A program made the position numbers and the translations under genes. From contig JAEDJD010000001.1 in the NCBI GenBank assembly GCA_016296505.1, positions 235,121 through 299,120 of the forward strand: DNA of 64,000 bases. The letters run 5' to 3'. Each line of letters begins with the position of its first letter. The first letter of the stretch is position 1. This DNA is from Oscillospiraceae bacterium (GTDB taxonomy: Bacteria; Bacillota; Clostridia; Oscillospirales; Ruminococcaceae). The notes under the pieces are model-generated. The model saw nothing but the letters and a program-made list of their open reading frames with translations. It had not been told where the DNA came from and searched no databases. Shown here piece by piece: positions 49,091 to 58,749 of the stretch.

Positions 49091-51457
49091 ATGGAAAAGG
49101 ATGTACTGGATAAAAAGCTGCGGGCGGTTCGGGCTGCAAGGGAGAGCTTTTCCGCGTTACCGGCGCCGTATGGGAAATTGAAACTGGCAAAGCGATTGGG
49201 CAGAAAGCTGACATATTGGTATGTTGCACCGTTCGGTGAAAAACAGAATCAGTTTAACGATGCCACGTCGGAGCTTCTGGAGGCGCTGTATCAGCGCGTG
49301 GAGGCGTTCGAGGGCGAAATCGCAATTATCCGCGCGGAAAGTAAACAGCGCCTTTCAGATTTCCGGAAGGAAACCCGTCAGACTTTGACGCGTGCCCATA
49401 ATGAGGAGCAGGAGGCAATCCATGCTGTCTCGGCTGATTTGGAGCGCAGTCTTTGTATTGCTGCGCCGGAGAGTCGTAGCGGGGTCGGGCAGCCGCCGCT
49501 GACAAAGCTGTCTGTGATTGGAACAGAATCGCTGTTTCATTCTTTTCATGCAGTACAGAAAGCGCGTTCCGACGCGGAAACGGAGGCTGCACTCGAAAAC
49601 CTGAGCGCCGATTACCGCAGATTGCTCACGGAATCTATGATACGCCTGACTGATCCGAAAATGATGAAGCCCATCGCGATTGTTTGCAATGCATTTGGCA
49701 GCGGAATGCGCATGGAAGCAATCCGAAATGAGATTTGGGATATTTATACGCTGCTGCGTGATTCCGGCAGACATCCGGTATATATTGTATCAATTGAGAA
49801 ATCCGGATTTGAAACGTCGGTCAGCGGTGATGTGCATTATGTGCCGGAGGAATGTCTCAGCGACTGGATGCGGCAGTATGATCCGGCGCTTCTCGTCTTT
49901 TTCGAGAGCACAACGGCGATATTGACAGCAGGCGATCATTGTATGCTGCTGCGGAATGCCGTTCTGCGATTAAGCGGTCAGAATCCTGCGCAGGCGCTCG
50001 GTGGAAGCAAAATGCAGGAGTTGCTGCACCTATGCGATTACGGTGTGCAGCATTACTGCGTTGCCTCGAATCGCGCTGCGGATATCATGGAACAGCATGG
50101 TTTCCGCCGTCCGGCTGTGATGTATCCCTATGTTAATATGAAAAAGCCGATGTTTACACGCAGACCGCGTCACTTGAATCCTGAAAACCTGACAATCGGC
50201 TTTGCATCTTCGCCGATGGGGCAGGAGCAGTCGGCTGCAAGAGGAATTCCTGCGCTCTGCGAATTGGTGCAGCAGAATCCGGATATTCGTTTTCTGGTGT
50301 TGTGGCGCGACGCGGATACCGTACCGGTTCCCGACGCGCTGCGTGAAGCGGAAAACTGTGAGATTCGTACAGGTTCATGCGATATGACCGCTTTTTATGG
50401 GGAGATCGACTCCGTATTGATCCCCTATGCAGAAGAAAACTATAATCATGCCTGTTCCCTTTCGGCGGTCGAGGGAATGCTGCTTGGCATTCCGGCGATT
50501 GCAACACCCTGTTCCGGCGTATCCGAACTGATTGATACTTGCGGTATCGGTCTTGTTGCCGAAGGCACAGACGCAGCTTCATTGGCAAAGGCAATCCGGA
50601 GTCTGCCTGTGTATGCGGCGGCATTTCAGGAGCCGTGGCGGACGGAAAAGCTCCGCACGCTGCTCTCCGGAAAAGAATTTGTACGATATGTGGAGGAATG
50701 TATTGCGGAGGCAATTCCGCAAGGCGTGCATACGCTCTATGAATGGGATCGTCAGCTCAAACTGCGCAATCTGCATCTGATCAAAGGCAATGCGCCGCTG
50801 CGCGCGTATTATCAGCGGCAGGATGTCGCGGAGGACTATGATGATTCACGGTTCTCGTCCTATCCGCAGAATTGTTTTGATCTGATGGAACGACAGAGCG
50901 TTTCGGTTTTGCTGGAGCATTTTCTGCGCAATAAAAAAGCGCCGAAGCTGTTGGATCTCGCCAGTGGAACCGGCAGAATTCTGCGCGAGCTGCTTGCTTT
51001 CGGAGAATGTACTTCGTGCGACGCTTCGCCTGCGATGCTGGAGCAGCTGATGGAGCGATACGGCAGCGCGGATATCCGTCAGATTGATATTCTTTCTGAT
51101 GAGATAGAAGGTCAGTATGATGCGGTTACCATTTTCCGATTTATTCGGCATTATGAGTACGGGACGCGCAGAATGCTCTGGAAGAAGCTGCGCGGCTTGA
51201 TTGGTGAAAACGGTGTGCTGCTCTTTGATGTACCGAACGCACGCTTTGAAATTCCACACAGACAGAGCAATGGCTGGGGACAATATCAGATTTACGATAT
51301 TTTCTGGACCCGCCACGCGCTGGAAAAGGAGCTTGCAGATAACGGACTGCGGCTAGCAGCGCTTGTTCCGATCGGACAGGGCTTATATCCGATGCCTGCC
51401 GAATATCGCGGAGAGCCGATGACCTGGACGGCAGCGGCTGTTCGGACGCAGAACTGA
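49091..51457 (+). CDS. Glycosyltransferase-methyltransferase fusion, possible chain terminator
   Basis: A 788-residue protein in three parts. About residues 1-130 form a helical, charged region with likely coiled coil. About 180-560 is a GT-B glycosyltransferase (YPYVNMKKPMF, LIPYAEENYNHACSLSAVEGM, GIPAIATPCSGVSELI). About 600-785 is an AdoMet-dependent methyltransferase (LLDLASGTGRILRELL, SCDASPAMLEQL, VLLFDVPNARFE). Capping by methylation coupled with the Wzt C-terminal domain is known for WbdD-like systems, so this may end chains. The ATG at 49091 with GGAGGG is preferred to one at 49031 that overlaps wzt. Confidence 0.8.
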   Translation: MEKDVLDKKLRAVRAARESFSALPAPYGKLKLAKRLGRKLTYWYVAPFGEKQNQFNDATSELLEALYQRVEAFEGEIAIIRAESKQRLSDFRKETRQTLTRAHNEEQEAIHAVSADLERSLCIAAPESRSGVGQPPLTKLSVIGTESLFHSFHAVQKARSDAETEAALENLSADYRRLLTESMIRLTDPKMMKPIAIVCNAFGSGMRMEAIRNEIWDIYTLLRDSGRHPVYIVSIEKSGFETSVSGDVHYVPEECLSDWMRQYDPALLVFFESTTAILTAGDHCMLLRNAVLRLSGQNPAQALGGSKMQELLHLCDYGVQHYCVASNRAADIMEQHGFRRPAVMYPYVNMKKPMFTRRPRHLNPENLTIGFASSPMGQEQSAARGIPALCELVQQNPDIRFLVLWRDADTVPVPDALREAENCEIRTGSCDMTAFYGEIDSVLIPYAEENYNHACSLSAVEGMLLGIPAIATPCSGVSELIDTCGIGLVAEGTDAASLAKAIRSLPVYAAAFQEPWRTEKLRTLLSGKEFVRYVEECIAEAIPQGVHTLYEWDRQLKLRNLHLIKGNAPLRAYYQRQDVAEDYDDSRFSSYPQNCFDLMERQSVSVLLEHFLRNKKAPKLLDLASGTGRILRELLAFGECTSCDASPAMLEQLMERYGSADIRQIDILSDEIEGQYDAVTIFRFIRHYEYGTRRMLWKKLRGLIGENGVLLFDVPNARFEIPHRQSNGWGQYQIYDIFWTRHALEKELADNGLRLAALVPIGQGLYPMPAEYRGEPMTWTAAAVRTQN

Positions 51458-51594
51458 TATGATTGACAATCTGTGCTGCGAAATCAGATACAGGATTGTG
51501 TGGAGGAATAAATTATAACACTATGTGTAACTCTTTGCTCCGGAAACGGTCATTATAATAGCAGAGAATTATGTTGCTGAAGGCTGTCGGTATA

Positions 51595-51623
51595 TTGACA
51601 ATCTGGCGGTTGCGTGTTATACT
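51595..51623 (+). promoter_or_regulatory. Promoter of the flavoprotein gene
   Basis: TTGACA (51595-51600) and TATACT (51618-51623) with 17-base spacing start a separate transcript inside the polysaccharide locus. Confidence 0.8.
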
Positions 51624-51661
51624 GAATATACTGCGAAATTTTGATTGGAGAGGATCAGAAA

Positions 51662-53212
51662 ATGAAAAATGTTATAATCATCGGCGGCGGTCCTGCCGGA
51701 CTGACCGCTGCGTATGAGCTGCTGAAAGACGACAGCAATGCATATCGCGTGACAATATTGGAAGAAAGCTCGGTTCTGGGCGGCATTTCGCAGACGGTTC
51801 GCTATCATGGCAACCGTATGGACATCGGCGGTCACCGCTTCTTTTCCAAGGATGATACCGTGATGAACTGGTGGAGCGATCTGATGCCGGTACAGGGCAA
51901 GCCTGCATTTGATGATCAGGTGCTCGGCAGAGAAAAGCCGCTTGTCAAGGGCGGTCCGGATCCGCAGAAAGAAGATGTTGTCATGCTGGTGCGTGACAGA
52001 GTATCCCGTATTTACTATAATAAATGCTTCTTTGATTATCCGGTCAGCATGAACATGAATACAATCAAAAACATGGGCCTCTTGACCACGATGAAGGCTG
52101 GCTTTAGCTATCTGAAATCAACATTCTGCAAGCTGCCGGAGGATAATCTGGAAAACTTCTATATCAATCGTTTCGGTAAAGTGCTGTATTCGATGTTTTT
52201 TGAGGGCTATACTGAGAAGCTCTGGGGAAGACATCCACGCGAAATATCCGCAGACTGGGGCAGTCAGCGCGTCAAGGGACTGTCCATCATGGCGATCATT
52301 AAGGATATGTTCAGCAAGCTGACTGGCAAAAAGAATAATAAAAATGCCGAAACCTCTCTGATTGAGCAGTTCTGGTATCCGAAGTATGGTCCGGGTCAGC
52401 TCTGGGAACTGGTTGGCAGCAAGGTGCAGGAGATGGGCGGCGAAATTCGCTTTGGTCACGCTGTCGAACGCATCAATACCGAAAACGGCAAGGTCACTTC
52501 CGTTGTCTGTAAGACTGCGGACGGCGAAATTGAAATCGCTGGCGATGTGTTTATTTCCTCAATGCCAATCAAGAATCTGGTCGGCGGTATGCAGGACGCC
52601 GACGCGGAAATCCAGCGCATTGCAGGCGGTCTGCCTTACCGTGATTTCGTGACCGTCGGATTGCTCGTGAAAAAGCTCAATCTGAAGAATCAGACCGATA
52701 AGCGCACGCTTGCAAATATTGTTCCGGATTGCTGGATTTATGTGCAGGATAAGGGCGTGAAACTCGGCAGAATCCAGATATTCAATAACTGGTCGCCGTA
52801 CATGGTCAAAAATCCTGAGAATACTGTCTGGATTGGTCTGGAATATTTTTGCGATGAGGGCGACGCGTTCTGGAATATGACCGATGAAGAATGTATCGCT
52901 TTTGCGGTCAAGGAACTTCGGAAAATGGGAGTGATCGAAAAAGGCGTCTGCCTCGACGCGCATCGCGAGAAGGTCAAGAAGGCATATCCGGCATATTTCG
53001 ATACCTACAGCGAATTTGATCAGGTTATCAAATTCCTTGATGGCTATGACAATTTGTTCTGCGTCGGCAGAAACGGTCAGCATAGATACAATAATATGGA
53101 TCACTCTATGCTGACGGCGATCAATGCCGCGAAAGCAATCAAGATGGGCAGCACTGATAAGACGAATATTTGGAATGTCAATACGGAAAAAGAATACCAC
53201 GAATCAAAATAA
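51662..53212 (+). CDS. FAD-dependent oxidoreductase, amino-oxidase/UDP-galactopyranose-mutase-like
   Basis: A 516-residue flavoprotein with the dinucleotide motif IIGGGPAGLTAAYELL at the N-terminus and GGHRFFSKDD after it. A second FAD contact region lies at the C-terminus (DNLFCVGRNGQHRYNNMDHSM, split around residue 475). Proteins of this type occur in surface polysaccharide loci and resemble protoporphyrinogen-oxidase and galactopyranose-mutase folds. The substrate is unknown. The ATG at 51662 is used; a TTG at 51641 is unlikely. Confidence 0.8.
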   Translation: MKNVIIIGGGPAGLTAAYELLKDDSNAYRVTILEESSVLGGISQTVRYHGNRMDIGGHRFFSKDDTVMNWWSDLMPVQGKPAFDDQVLGREKPLVKGGPDPQKEDVVMLVRDRVSRIYYNKCFFDYPVSMNMNTIKNMGLLTTMKAGFSYLKSTFCKLPEDNLENFYINRFGKVLYSMFFEGYTEKLWGRHPREISADWGSQRVKGLSIMAIIKDMFSKLTGKKNNKNAETSLIEQFWYPKYGPGQLWELVGSKVQEMGGEIRFGHAVERINTENGKVTSVVCKTADGEIEIAGDVFISSMPIKNLVGGMQDADAEIQRIAGGLPYRDFVTVGLLVKKLNLKNQTDKRTLANIVPDCWIYVQDKGVKLGRIQIFNNWSPYMVKNPENTVWIGLEYFCDEGDAFWNMTDEECIAFAVKELRKMGVIEKGVCLDAHREKVKKAYPAYFDTYSEFDQVIKFLDGYDNLFCVGRNGQHRYNNMDHSMLTAINAAKAIKMGSTDKTNIWNVNTEKEYHESK

Positions 53213-53233
53213 TCAAAGGAGTACAAGATTGTT

Positions 53234-55603
53234 ATGAGAACAATTCTTGCGGATATTCTGATTCCGCTTTGTACTATGCTTGTGGCGGCGGCAACGGCTG
53301 CCGAATTGACGAAGAAAACCGCCCCGACAGTATCGTCGGGGTGGTTTCCTGCGTGTATATTCGGGAAGTTGAACGGCAATGCGCTTGCATTTACGGCTGT
53401 GGGGAGTACCACGGCTTTACAGCTCGTCTTTTTTCTGATTTTTGACGCGGTGATTTCAGCTTGTTCAGTCAGTGACGCAGTCGGTACGGGTATGGACTTT
53501 GCTGCGATGCTGCTGGTGTCAGCGCTTGGATTTGCTGCGCTACTGGTTGCTTTGTATCAGGGTTCCGCGCAGCGTTTGCGCAGATGTGTACAACGGACGG
53601 CGGTTGCTGCTGTGGTTTTGCTGTTTGCGGAATGTTTTCTGTTCGGTGCGAAAAGTCTGACCGTAAATCCGGAGTCAAAGAGAATTTCACTGTTTACGCT
53701 CGGAGATCATGCCGCAAGTGCAGAAGGTGATACGATTCAGCTCAACGCCGACAATGCTTTTATTGAATGTGTACCGTCAAAGGGAACGCGTGCGGTCAGT
53801 ATCCGTATGGAAAAAGCAGACGTCAATCGCATGATTCAGGTGACATCTTACATCAAGGATGATAATTTCTCACGGACATATCAGCAGACCGATCAGCGCT
53901 ATGTTGCCGGAAACGGTGAAACCTTTACGCTGAATCTGGATCCCTACGGTGAACTTTATTCCTTGAAGCTGCATTTCGGCAACATCGGTGAGCCGATTAC
54001 AGTATATGAAGTGATCGAATCTTCAGCGCAGCCGTTCCAGTTTATGACGAGTCGTTTTCTGCTTTTGCTTTTATTGATAGCCGCCGTGATAACTGTACGG
54101 GAATTTGAACTGCATCGCGTTGTGTACGATCCGGCAAAGCGGAAACATCGTACCGTACTTGCAATGATTTCTGTTGTCTGCATTTGTGCGCCGTTGTTGT
54201 TAGCGTCGCCGCAGAATCTAATTAAATACGATCTTTCAAAAGATGTTTCCGGCGAGGATGTCTTTATCAAAACCTTTGACGCATTGCAACATGGACAGGC
54301 GCATCTGCGTATGGATGTCAGTCCGGAGCTTGCAGCACTTTCGGAATCGGAAGTATATGACAATTCTCTGCGGGCTGAAAAGGGGATTCCCTACGCTTGG
54401 GATCATGCGTTTAAGGACGGCAAATACTATTCCTATTTCGGTATTACGCCGATCGTGACGCTATATTATCCGATGTATTGGCTTACGCATCAGCTTCCGA
54501 CTTTGCGCTGGGCAATCATGTTTTATGCTGTGTTCGCCGCTGCTTTTACTTGTCTGGCAGTGATTTCCGGCGTCACGCTGCTCGTTAAAAAGCCGAATTT
54601 CCTGATGTTGTGTCTGAGCCTGCCGGCGTCGGTGCTGACGGTCGGAATCTTCTACACAGTGCAGTATTTTGGTATCTATGTGCTGCCGCTTGCTTCTGCG
54701 ATTTGTTTCCTGATGCTATCACTCTGGCAGGGCTTTACTGCTTGCAGAACAGAGACAAAATGGAAAATGTATGCGCATTTTGCCTGTTCAGGTCTGGCGC
54801 TCGGACTTTGTGCCGGCGCAAGACCGAGTATCGCGATTTCGGCTGCGATCCTGATTCCGCTGTTCCTCGGAATATTGATGAATCGAGAAGAAAAATGGAA
54901 ACAGAAGCTCCTGAAAGCTGGCACATTTGCTGTGCCGTTGTTTGCGGTCGTGGCAGGATTGCTCGTATATAATCAGGCGCGTTTTGGTTCTTTTACGGAT
55001 TTTGGTGCGCAGTATCAATTAACTGTCAGCAATATCAATGCAAATCAGCTTCGACTCTATGCGATTCCGGAAGGCATCTATCATTATATGCTGCAGCCGC
55101 CGGATATCAAGGGGACGTTCCCGTTTGTCGGGTTCTCATGGCAGGGATTCGCGAATTATGAGCGCTATCGTTTCACATATCCCAATGTCGGTATCCTCTG
55201 GGTGCCCATGCTTGCGCTTGCAGCGCTGCTTCTGCGGACAGTCTGCTCTGGCAGCTATGCGAAAACACCCTATCAGTCGGTCACGGCTTTGCAAAAGAAA
55301 GCTGTTTTGCTGACTGGTTTTGCGACGGCTTGTATTGTTTCATGGATGGATTTCTGTCTTGCCGGAAACGGTGCGCAGTATATCTTTGATATTGCGCCAG
55401 TTCTGTGTATCTGTGCTGCGATCATCCTCGTAACAGCGGCGAAACCAGAGAATGAATTGCGCTATCGCGTCATGTGGATATCCTGTATCTGCTCCGCGCT
55501 GATGTTCGTGTTGATTTTGATTAGCTCACGCGATGGTCCTATTCACGAAAACTATCCGCTGCTTTATCAAAACGCGGAATCCCTGTTTGTATTCTGGCAT
55601 TAA
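53234..55603 (+). CDS. Large multi-pass membrane protein, probable glycosylation enzyme
   Basis: A 789-residue protein with three or more N-terminal spans, a soluble beta-rich insertion (about 130-270) and about ten further spans. It is followed 11 bases later by a GtrA-like gene, a partner pattern seen with polyprenyl-phosphate-dependent membrane glycosyltransferases. Acidic residues in the loop KEKGIPYAWDHAFKDGKY-like region (near 375-395; the window sequence reads EKGIPYAWDHAF) may be catalytic. No defined family is recognised. AAAGGAG precedes the ATG. Confidence 0.65.
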   Translation: MRTILADILIPLCTMLVAAATAAELTKKTAPTVSSGWFPACIFGKLNGNALAFTAVGSTTALQLVFFLIFDAVISACSVSDAVGTGMDFAAMLLVSALGFAALLVALYQGSAQRLRRCVQRTAVAAVVLLFAECFLFGAKSLTVNPESKRISLFTLGDHAASAEGDTIQLNADNAFIECVPSKGTRAVSIRMEKADVNRMIQVTSYIKDDNFSRTYQQTDQRYVAGNGETFTLNLDPYGELYSLKLHFGNIGEPITVYEVIESSAQPFQFMTSRFLLLLLLIAAVITVREFELHRVVYDPAKRKHRTVLAMISVVCICAPLLLASPQNLIKYDLSKDVSGEDVFIKTFDALQHGQAHLRMDVSPELAALSESEVYDNSLRAEKGIPYAWDHAFKDGKYYSYFGITPIVTLYYPMYWLTHQLPTLRWAIMFYAVFAAAFTCLAVISGVTLLVKKPNFLMLCLSLPASVLTVGIFYTVQYFGIYVLPLASAICFLMLSLWQGFTACRTETKWKMYAHFACSGLALGLCAGARPSIAISAAILIPLFLGILMNREEKWKQKLLKAGTFAVPLFAVVAGLLVYNQARFGSFTDFGAQYQLTVSNINANQLRLYAIPEGIYHYMLQPPDIKGTFPFVGFSWQGFANYERYRFTYPNVGILWVPMLALAALLLRTVCSGSYAKTPYQSVTALQKKAVLLTGFATACIVSWMDFCLAGNGAQYIFDIAPVLCICAAIILVTAAKPENELRYRVMWISCICSALMFVLILISSRDGPIHENYPLLYQNAESLFVFWH

Positions 55604-55614
55604 AGGAGATCAAA

Positions 55615-56109
55615 ATGAATGACGCACTAAAAGAGGTTCTTGAAATCTGCAAAACGGGAAAATTCACAAAGCTGTTTGTCGGTGATACGGAAAATACGCT
55701 GATTCAGTTTTTTCGCTATTGCTTTGTTGGAGGACTGGCTTTTCTGGTCGATTTTGCCGTATCGTATTTGCTGTTTCGCTTTGCATTCGGCGAGCAGAAA
55801 GCATTTGGCTGGGTTGCGAATTCGCTGTCGTTCATTGCCGGACTGGCGGTGAATTATATCATCAGTACCTTTTGGATTTTCAAAAATTCAAAGGTCGAAA
55901 ATAAGCTGGTTGAGTTTCTCAGCTTTGCCGCAATCGGAGTGGTCGGTTTGCTGATTACGATTGGTATTACGAAGCTGTTTGAGCTTTGGCTCGGCGATAA
56001 GACTTCGCTTTTCCAGATGATTGCAAAGCTGGTTGCAACGGCAGTTTCTTTCCTCTGGAATTTCTTTGCAAGAAAAATTTTGCTTTACACCAAGAAAAAA
56101 GACGCATAA
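55615..56109 (+). CDS. GtrA-family membrane protein
   Basis: A 164-residue protein with four membrane spans and the GtrA pattern: FFRYCFVGGLAFLVDFAVSY near the first span, NSLSFIAGLAVNYIIST, then KLVATAVSFLWNFFARK at the end. GtrA proteins are thought to flip or position polyprenyl-phosphate sugars for periplasmic-side or outer-face transfer. It ends the polysaccharide locus, directly before a strong terminator. AAAGGAGA precedes the ATG. Confidence 0.9.
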   Translation: MNDALKEVLEICKTGKFTKLFVGDTENTLIQFFRYCFVGGLAFLVDFAVSYLLFRFAFGEQKAFGWVANSLSFIAGLAVNYIISTFWIFKNSKVENKLVEFLSFAAIGVVGLLITIGITKLFELWLGDKTSLFQMIAKLVATAVSFLWNFFARKILLYTKKKDA

Positions 56110-56116
56110 CCCAAAA

Positions 56117-56148
56117 AACCGCCTTGAAACAGATGTTTCAGGGCGGTT
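56117..56148. terminator. Bidirectional terminator at the end of the polysaccharide locus
   Basis: AACCGCCTTGAAAC (56117-56130) pairs with GTTTCAGGGCGGTT (56135-56148), a 14-bp stem with one G-U pair. A-rich sequence precedes it, so it can also end the minus-strand gene at 56161. Confidence 0.85.
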
Positions 56149-56160
56149 TCGCTATGTTAA

Positions 56161-57786
56161 TTACCGATGCCAGACGCGATATTTTTGGATCGTGCCGTCC
56201 GAAGTATTGATAGAAACCTCGTATTCGTATTCCGGCGTTTGAAATTCCAGTTCATAGACATAAGTACCGTTGCTGCGGTCAATTTTCGCTTTGGTATATT
56301 CAACCGGATCCTGTTCAGTCAGTCTAGCCATACGAAGCGCCGCGTCCCTTGCAGCAAGCAGCCCGATTGCTTCCGTGATCTCTGCTGAAACCGGATGTAT
56401 GTCTATTGTATTGATGCTGCCGGTTTCTGCGTTTAGCTCAATCAGGTATTGCGTTCCATCGTCGAGCGTAAATGCAAGCAGATAAACACCGCCATCGAGT
56501 TTGCGTTTTGTAAAAATAACCTGATTCAGATCCAGATCACCGACTCGTGAAAGCGCTCGTGCTTTTGCTTGCGCCAATGAAATGATATTTTCGGGTTCCT
56601 TTGCCGAGAGTTCCTCTACACTGTACTTCATCAGCATAGCATTCCGCGCGTCAATCTGTACGGAATACAGCTTTCCGTATGCGTCGAGCAATTCAAATTT
56701 ATAGTATGCTGCTTCGCTGTCGGATGTGCGTTTTTCCTTTAGAAAAAGAACATCCTGCAAGCCTGTCTGGCTGCGTGCAGCATTGCGGATTTCTTCTGCC
56801 GGCAGCCAACCTGTCGTATCAAGGAGCATTTTCGCGTTATATTCTGTGCGCGAGCTTATGCTGCCGGATACGGCGTCAAGCGTATATTCGTACTCCTTGT
56901 CCGGACGGACAGTAAAGTTCAGAATATAGTGAGGCGGCGAAGCGTCAGTTACAAGCTTTGAATTGAGAAAACAGACATTGGCTGCATCTGTTCCGATATC
57001 CTGCGCGGCAATTTCTTGTGCTTTTTCAATGCTGATATAGGACGCAGAAAAAAGGGAAACGACTTCTTCCGTATGAGGAGAATTGGTTTGCGCGGCTGCA
57101 TTGGGATGCGGCAGATTGCTCCAGAGCAGCAATACTGCAATTGCAAGTGCGATGAAAATCGCTATGCCGAGAATCATGCCCCAGAGTGGAATCGCTACGG
57201 TCTTTCCGGTTGCTTTCCCTGATGTGGCAATATGTTTGATTTCGCGGCTGGTCACGGTATTATGTTCAGCGTATTGCGCTTCTTTGGATTCTGCAATACC
57301 AGCCAGCAGCAACTCGGTATCCGTATCATTCCAAGGAATCTGTTTGGCAGCGGTCTGCAAATCGTCTAATACAGGCGGCTTGCCAATTTGCATGAAAGTA
57401 AGCTGCCGGAGCGCTTTTTCAATTTTCTGTTCAAGTTCTGCTGTACTCAAATCGGCTGCGATGGCTGCTTCGGTAGTCGGAATATCACTGACGGCAAGCG
57501 CTATGGCACGTCGACTGTCTGCGGGTAAATTCAGAATCGGCAGCAGCGGAAGAAGCGTGTCATCCTTTGGAAAGCCAGACGGTGCGACGCGTGTGGGCGT
57601 GCGGAATCGGCAGATGCGAATCAACTGACGAATCGCGTCTGATTCCCAAGTATCCGGTGAATTGCGCAGTGCGGCTGCGATTGCTTCTGTTATCGTACTG
57701 CGGCCGTCGGAAAGTGAGCCGAGACAGAGTGCAGCTGTCGGAAACAATGATTTTGCACAGCGAAGCAGTGCCTGCTCCGAAACCAT
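56161..57786 (-). CDS. Membrane protein with sigma-region-4-like N-terminus and PepSY repeats
   Basis: A 541-residue protein. The cytoplasmic N-terminal part (about 85-145) looks like sigma factor region 4: LPADSRRAIALAVSDIPTTE, then EIA-like AAIAADLSTAELEQKIEKAL, split here at residue 110. One membrane span is at about 198-222. The outer part has repeated PepSY-like modules, each with an ISLAQAKARAL- or ISIEKAQEIA-type helix followed by beta strands (YKFELLDAYG, YLIELNAETG, YEYEVSINTSDG). PepSY domains often inhibit proteases or sense envelope stress. The layout suggests an anti-sigma or signalling protein; function is not established. A perfect promoter lies upstream. Confidence 0.65.
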   Translation of the reverse strand: MVSEQALLRCAKSLFPTAALCLGSLSDGRSTITEAIAAALRNSPDTWESDAIRQLIRICRFRTPTRVAPSGFPKDDTLLPLLPILNLPADSRRAIALAVSDIPTTEAAIAADLSTAELEQKIEKALRQLTFMQIGKPPVLDDLQTAAKQIPWNDTDTELLLAGIAESKEAQYAEHNTVTSREIKHIATSGKATGKTVAIPLWGMILGIAIFIALAIAVLLLWSNLPHPNAAAQTNSPHTEEVVSLFSASYISIEKAQEIAAQDIGTDAANVCFLNSKLVTDASPPHYILNFTVRPDKEYEYTLDAVSGSISSRTEYNAKMLLDTTGWLPAEEIRNAARSQTGLQDVLFLKEKRTSDSEAAYYKFELLDAYGKLYSVQIDARNAMLMKYSVEELSAKEPENIISLAQAKARALSRVGDLDLNQVIFTKRKLDGGVYLLAFTLDDGTQYLIELNAETGSINTIDIHPVSAEITEAIGLLAARDAALRMARLTEQDPVEYTKAKIDRSNGTYVYELEFQTPEYEYEVSINTSDGTIQKYRVWHR

Positions 57787-57829
57787 ATCCGTCCCCTCCG
57801 TTTTTCTGAATACAAAAGACTATGAATTT

Positions 57830-57858
57830 ATTATAGCGGAAAAGAGCAGAGATGTCAA
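57830..57858 (-). promoter_or_regulatory. Promoter of the PepSY membrane protein gene
   Basis: Minus-strand TTGACA (57858-57853) and TATAAT (57835-57830) with 17-base spacing fully match the sigma-A consensus. Confidence 0.85.
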
Positions 57859-57912
57859 GTACGGATACGAAAACACAATGCGTATCCATTTTCATGCAGG
57901 AATACATAATGA

Positions 57913-58701
57913 TCAAAGCCGGATTCGGATTTCACCGGTTGAACGCCATTGTTCTGTACCGTCGGAATAGCGAACAAGCAGTCGCAGTGCGTCGTCTATG
58001 GCAAGTGCGATTGCTGCTCGTTCCATACCGTTTTCGCAGACCGTAATTTCCGTGCCGAGCATACAGAGGCGGCTGCGGTATCCTGCCAGATAATGTTTTT
58101 CTGGCAGTCTGCGGTACTCATAGATGAGTGAGGAAATCAGTTCGGCGGCGCAGTCTATGAAAGCAGATTCAGCGTTTGCATCCGCAGGATAAACCGCGCC
58201 TGCAATCTGCTTTAACTCTGGCGGAAATCCCTGCGACGGCGGCAGTAGATTGATGCCGATACCGACAATTACATAATCTAGCGTATCCGCGTCCGAAAAC
58301 TGCGATTCTGCAAGGATTCCGCAGATTTTCTTTCCATTCAGCAGCAGATCGTTCACCCATTTGATCTGCACGCTTTGACCGGAGCAGCGTTCTACGGCAT
58401 TCGCAGCCGCGACAGCCGCCAACGGCGTCAACGCAAGCGATTCGGCAGGCGAGATCTGCGGTCTCAGCAGGATACTAAGGTAGAGTCCTGTCTGCGGCGG
58501 CGAATAGAACTGTCTGCCCTGTCTGCCCTTTCCGGCAGTTTGCGATTTTGCTGCGTAGACAGTAAATTCCGGTGCGCCGTTTGCCGCGGCTTGACGCAGC
58601 AAATCGTTGGTCGATGTCACTGATTCCATGACTTGCAGCCGAATACTTGGCGTATGAATCGGCAAACGAGATAGAATCCTGCGTTCTGTTTGTGTATCCA
58701 T
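57913..58701 (-). CDS. birA: Biotin-[acetyl-CoA-carboxylase] ligase, BirA-like without DNA-binding domain
   Basis: A 262-residue enzyme that activates biotin with ATP and attaches it to carboxylase carrier proteins. TSTNDLLRQAA near residue 29, the biotin/AMP loop GKGRQGRQFYSP and WVNDLLLNGKKICGILAE are present, with a C-terminal SH3-like domain (STGEIRIRL end). The N-terminal winged helix of bifunctional BirA is missing, so it should not act as a repressor. AGGAG precedes the ATG. A terminator lies immediately upstream of this ribosome site. Confidence 0.9.
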   Translation of the reverse strand: MDTQTERRILSRLPIHTPSIRLQVMESVTSTNDLLRQAAANGAPEFTVYAAKSQTAGKGRQGRQFYSPPQTGLYLSILLRPQISPAESLALTPLAAVAAANAVERCSGQSVQIKWVNDLLLNGKKICGILAESQFSDADTLDYVIVGIGINLLPPSQGFPPELKQIAGAVYPADANAESAFIDCAAELISSLIYEYRRLPEKHYLAGYRSRLCMLGTEITVCENGMERAAIALAIDDALRLLVRYSDGTEQWRSTGEIRIRL

Positions 58702-58713
58702 GATTTTCTCCTG

Positions 58714-58743
58714 AAAAAAGGGGATCCCGTGTGACGGAATCCC
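58714..58743 (-). terminator. Terminator or attenuator between rapZ and birA
   Basis: GGGATCCCGT (58721-58730) and ACGGAATCCC (58734-58743) form a stem with one mismatch, followed on the minus strand by a T-run (58719-58714). It ends only a few bases before the birA ribosome site. Confidence 0.7.
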
Positions 58744-58749
58744 ACAAAA

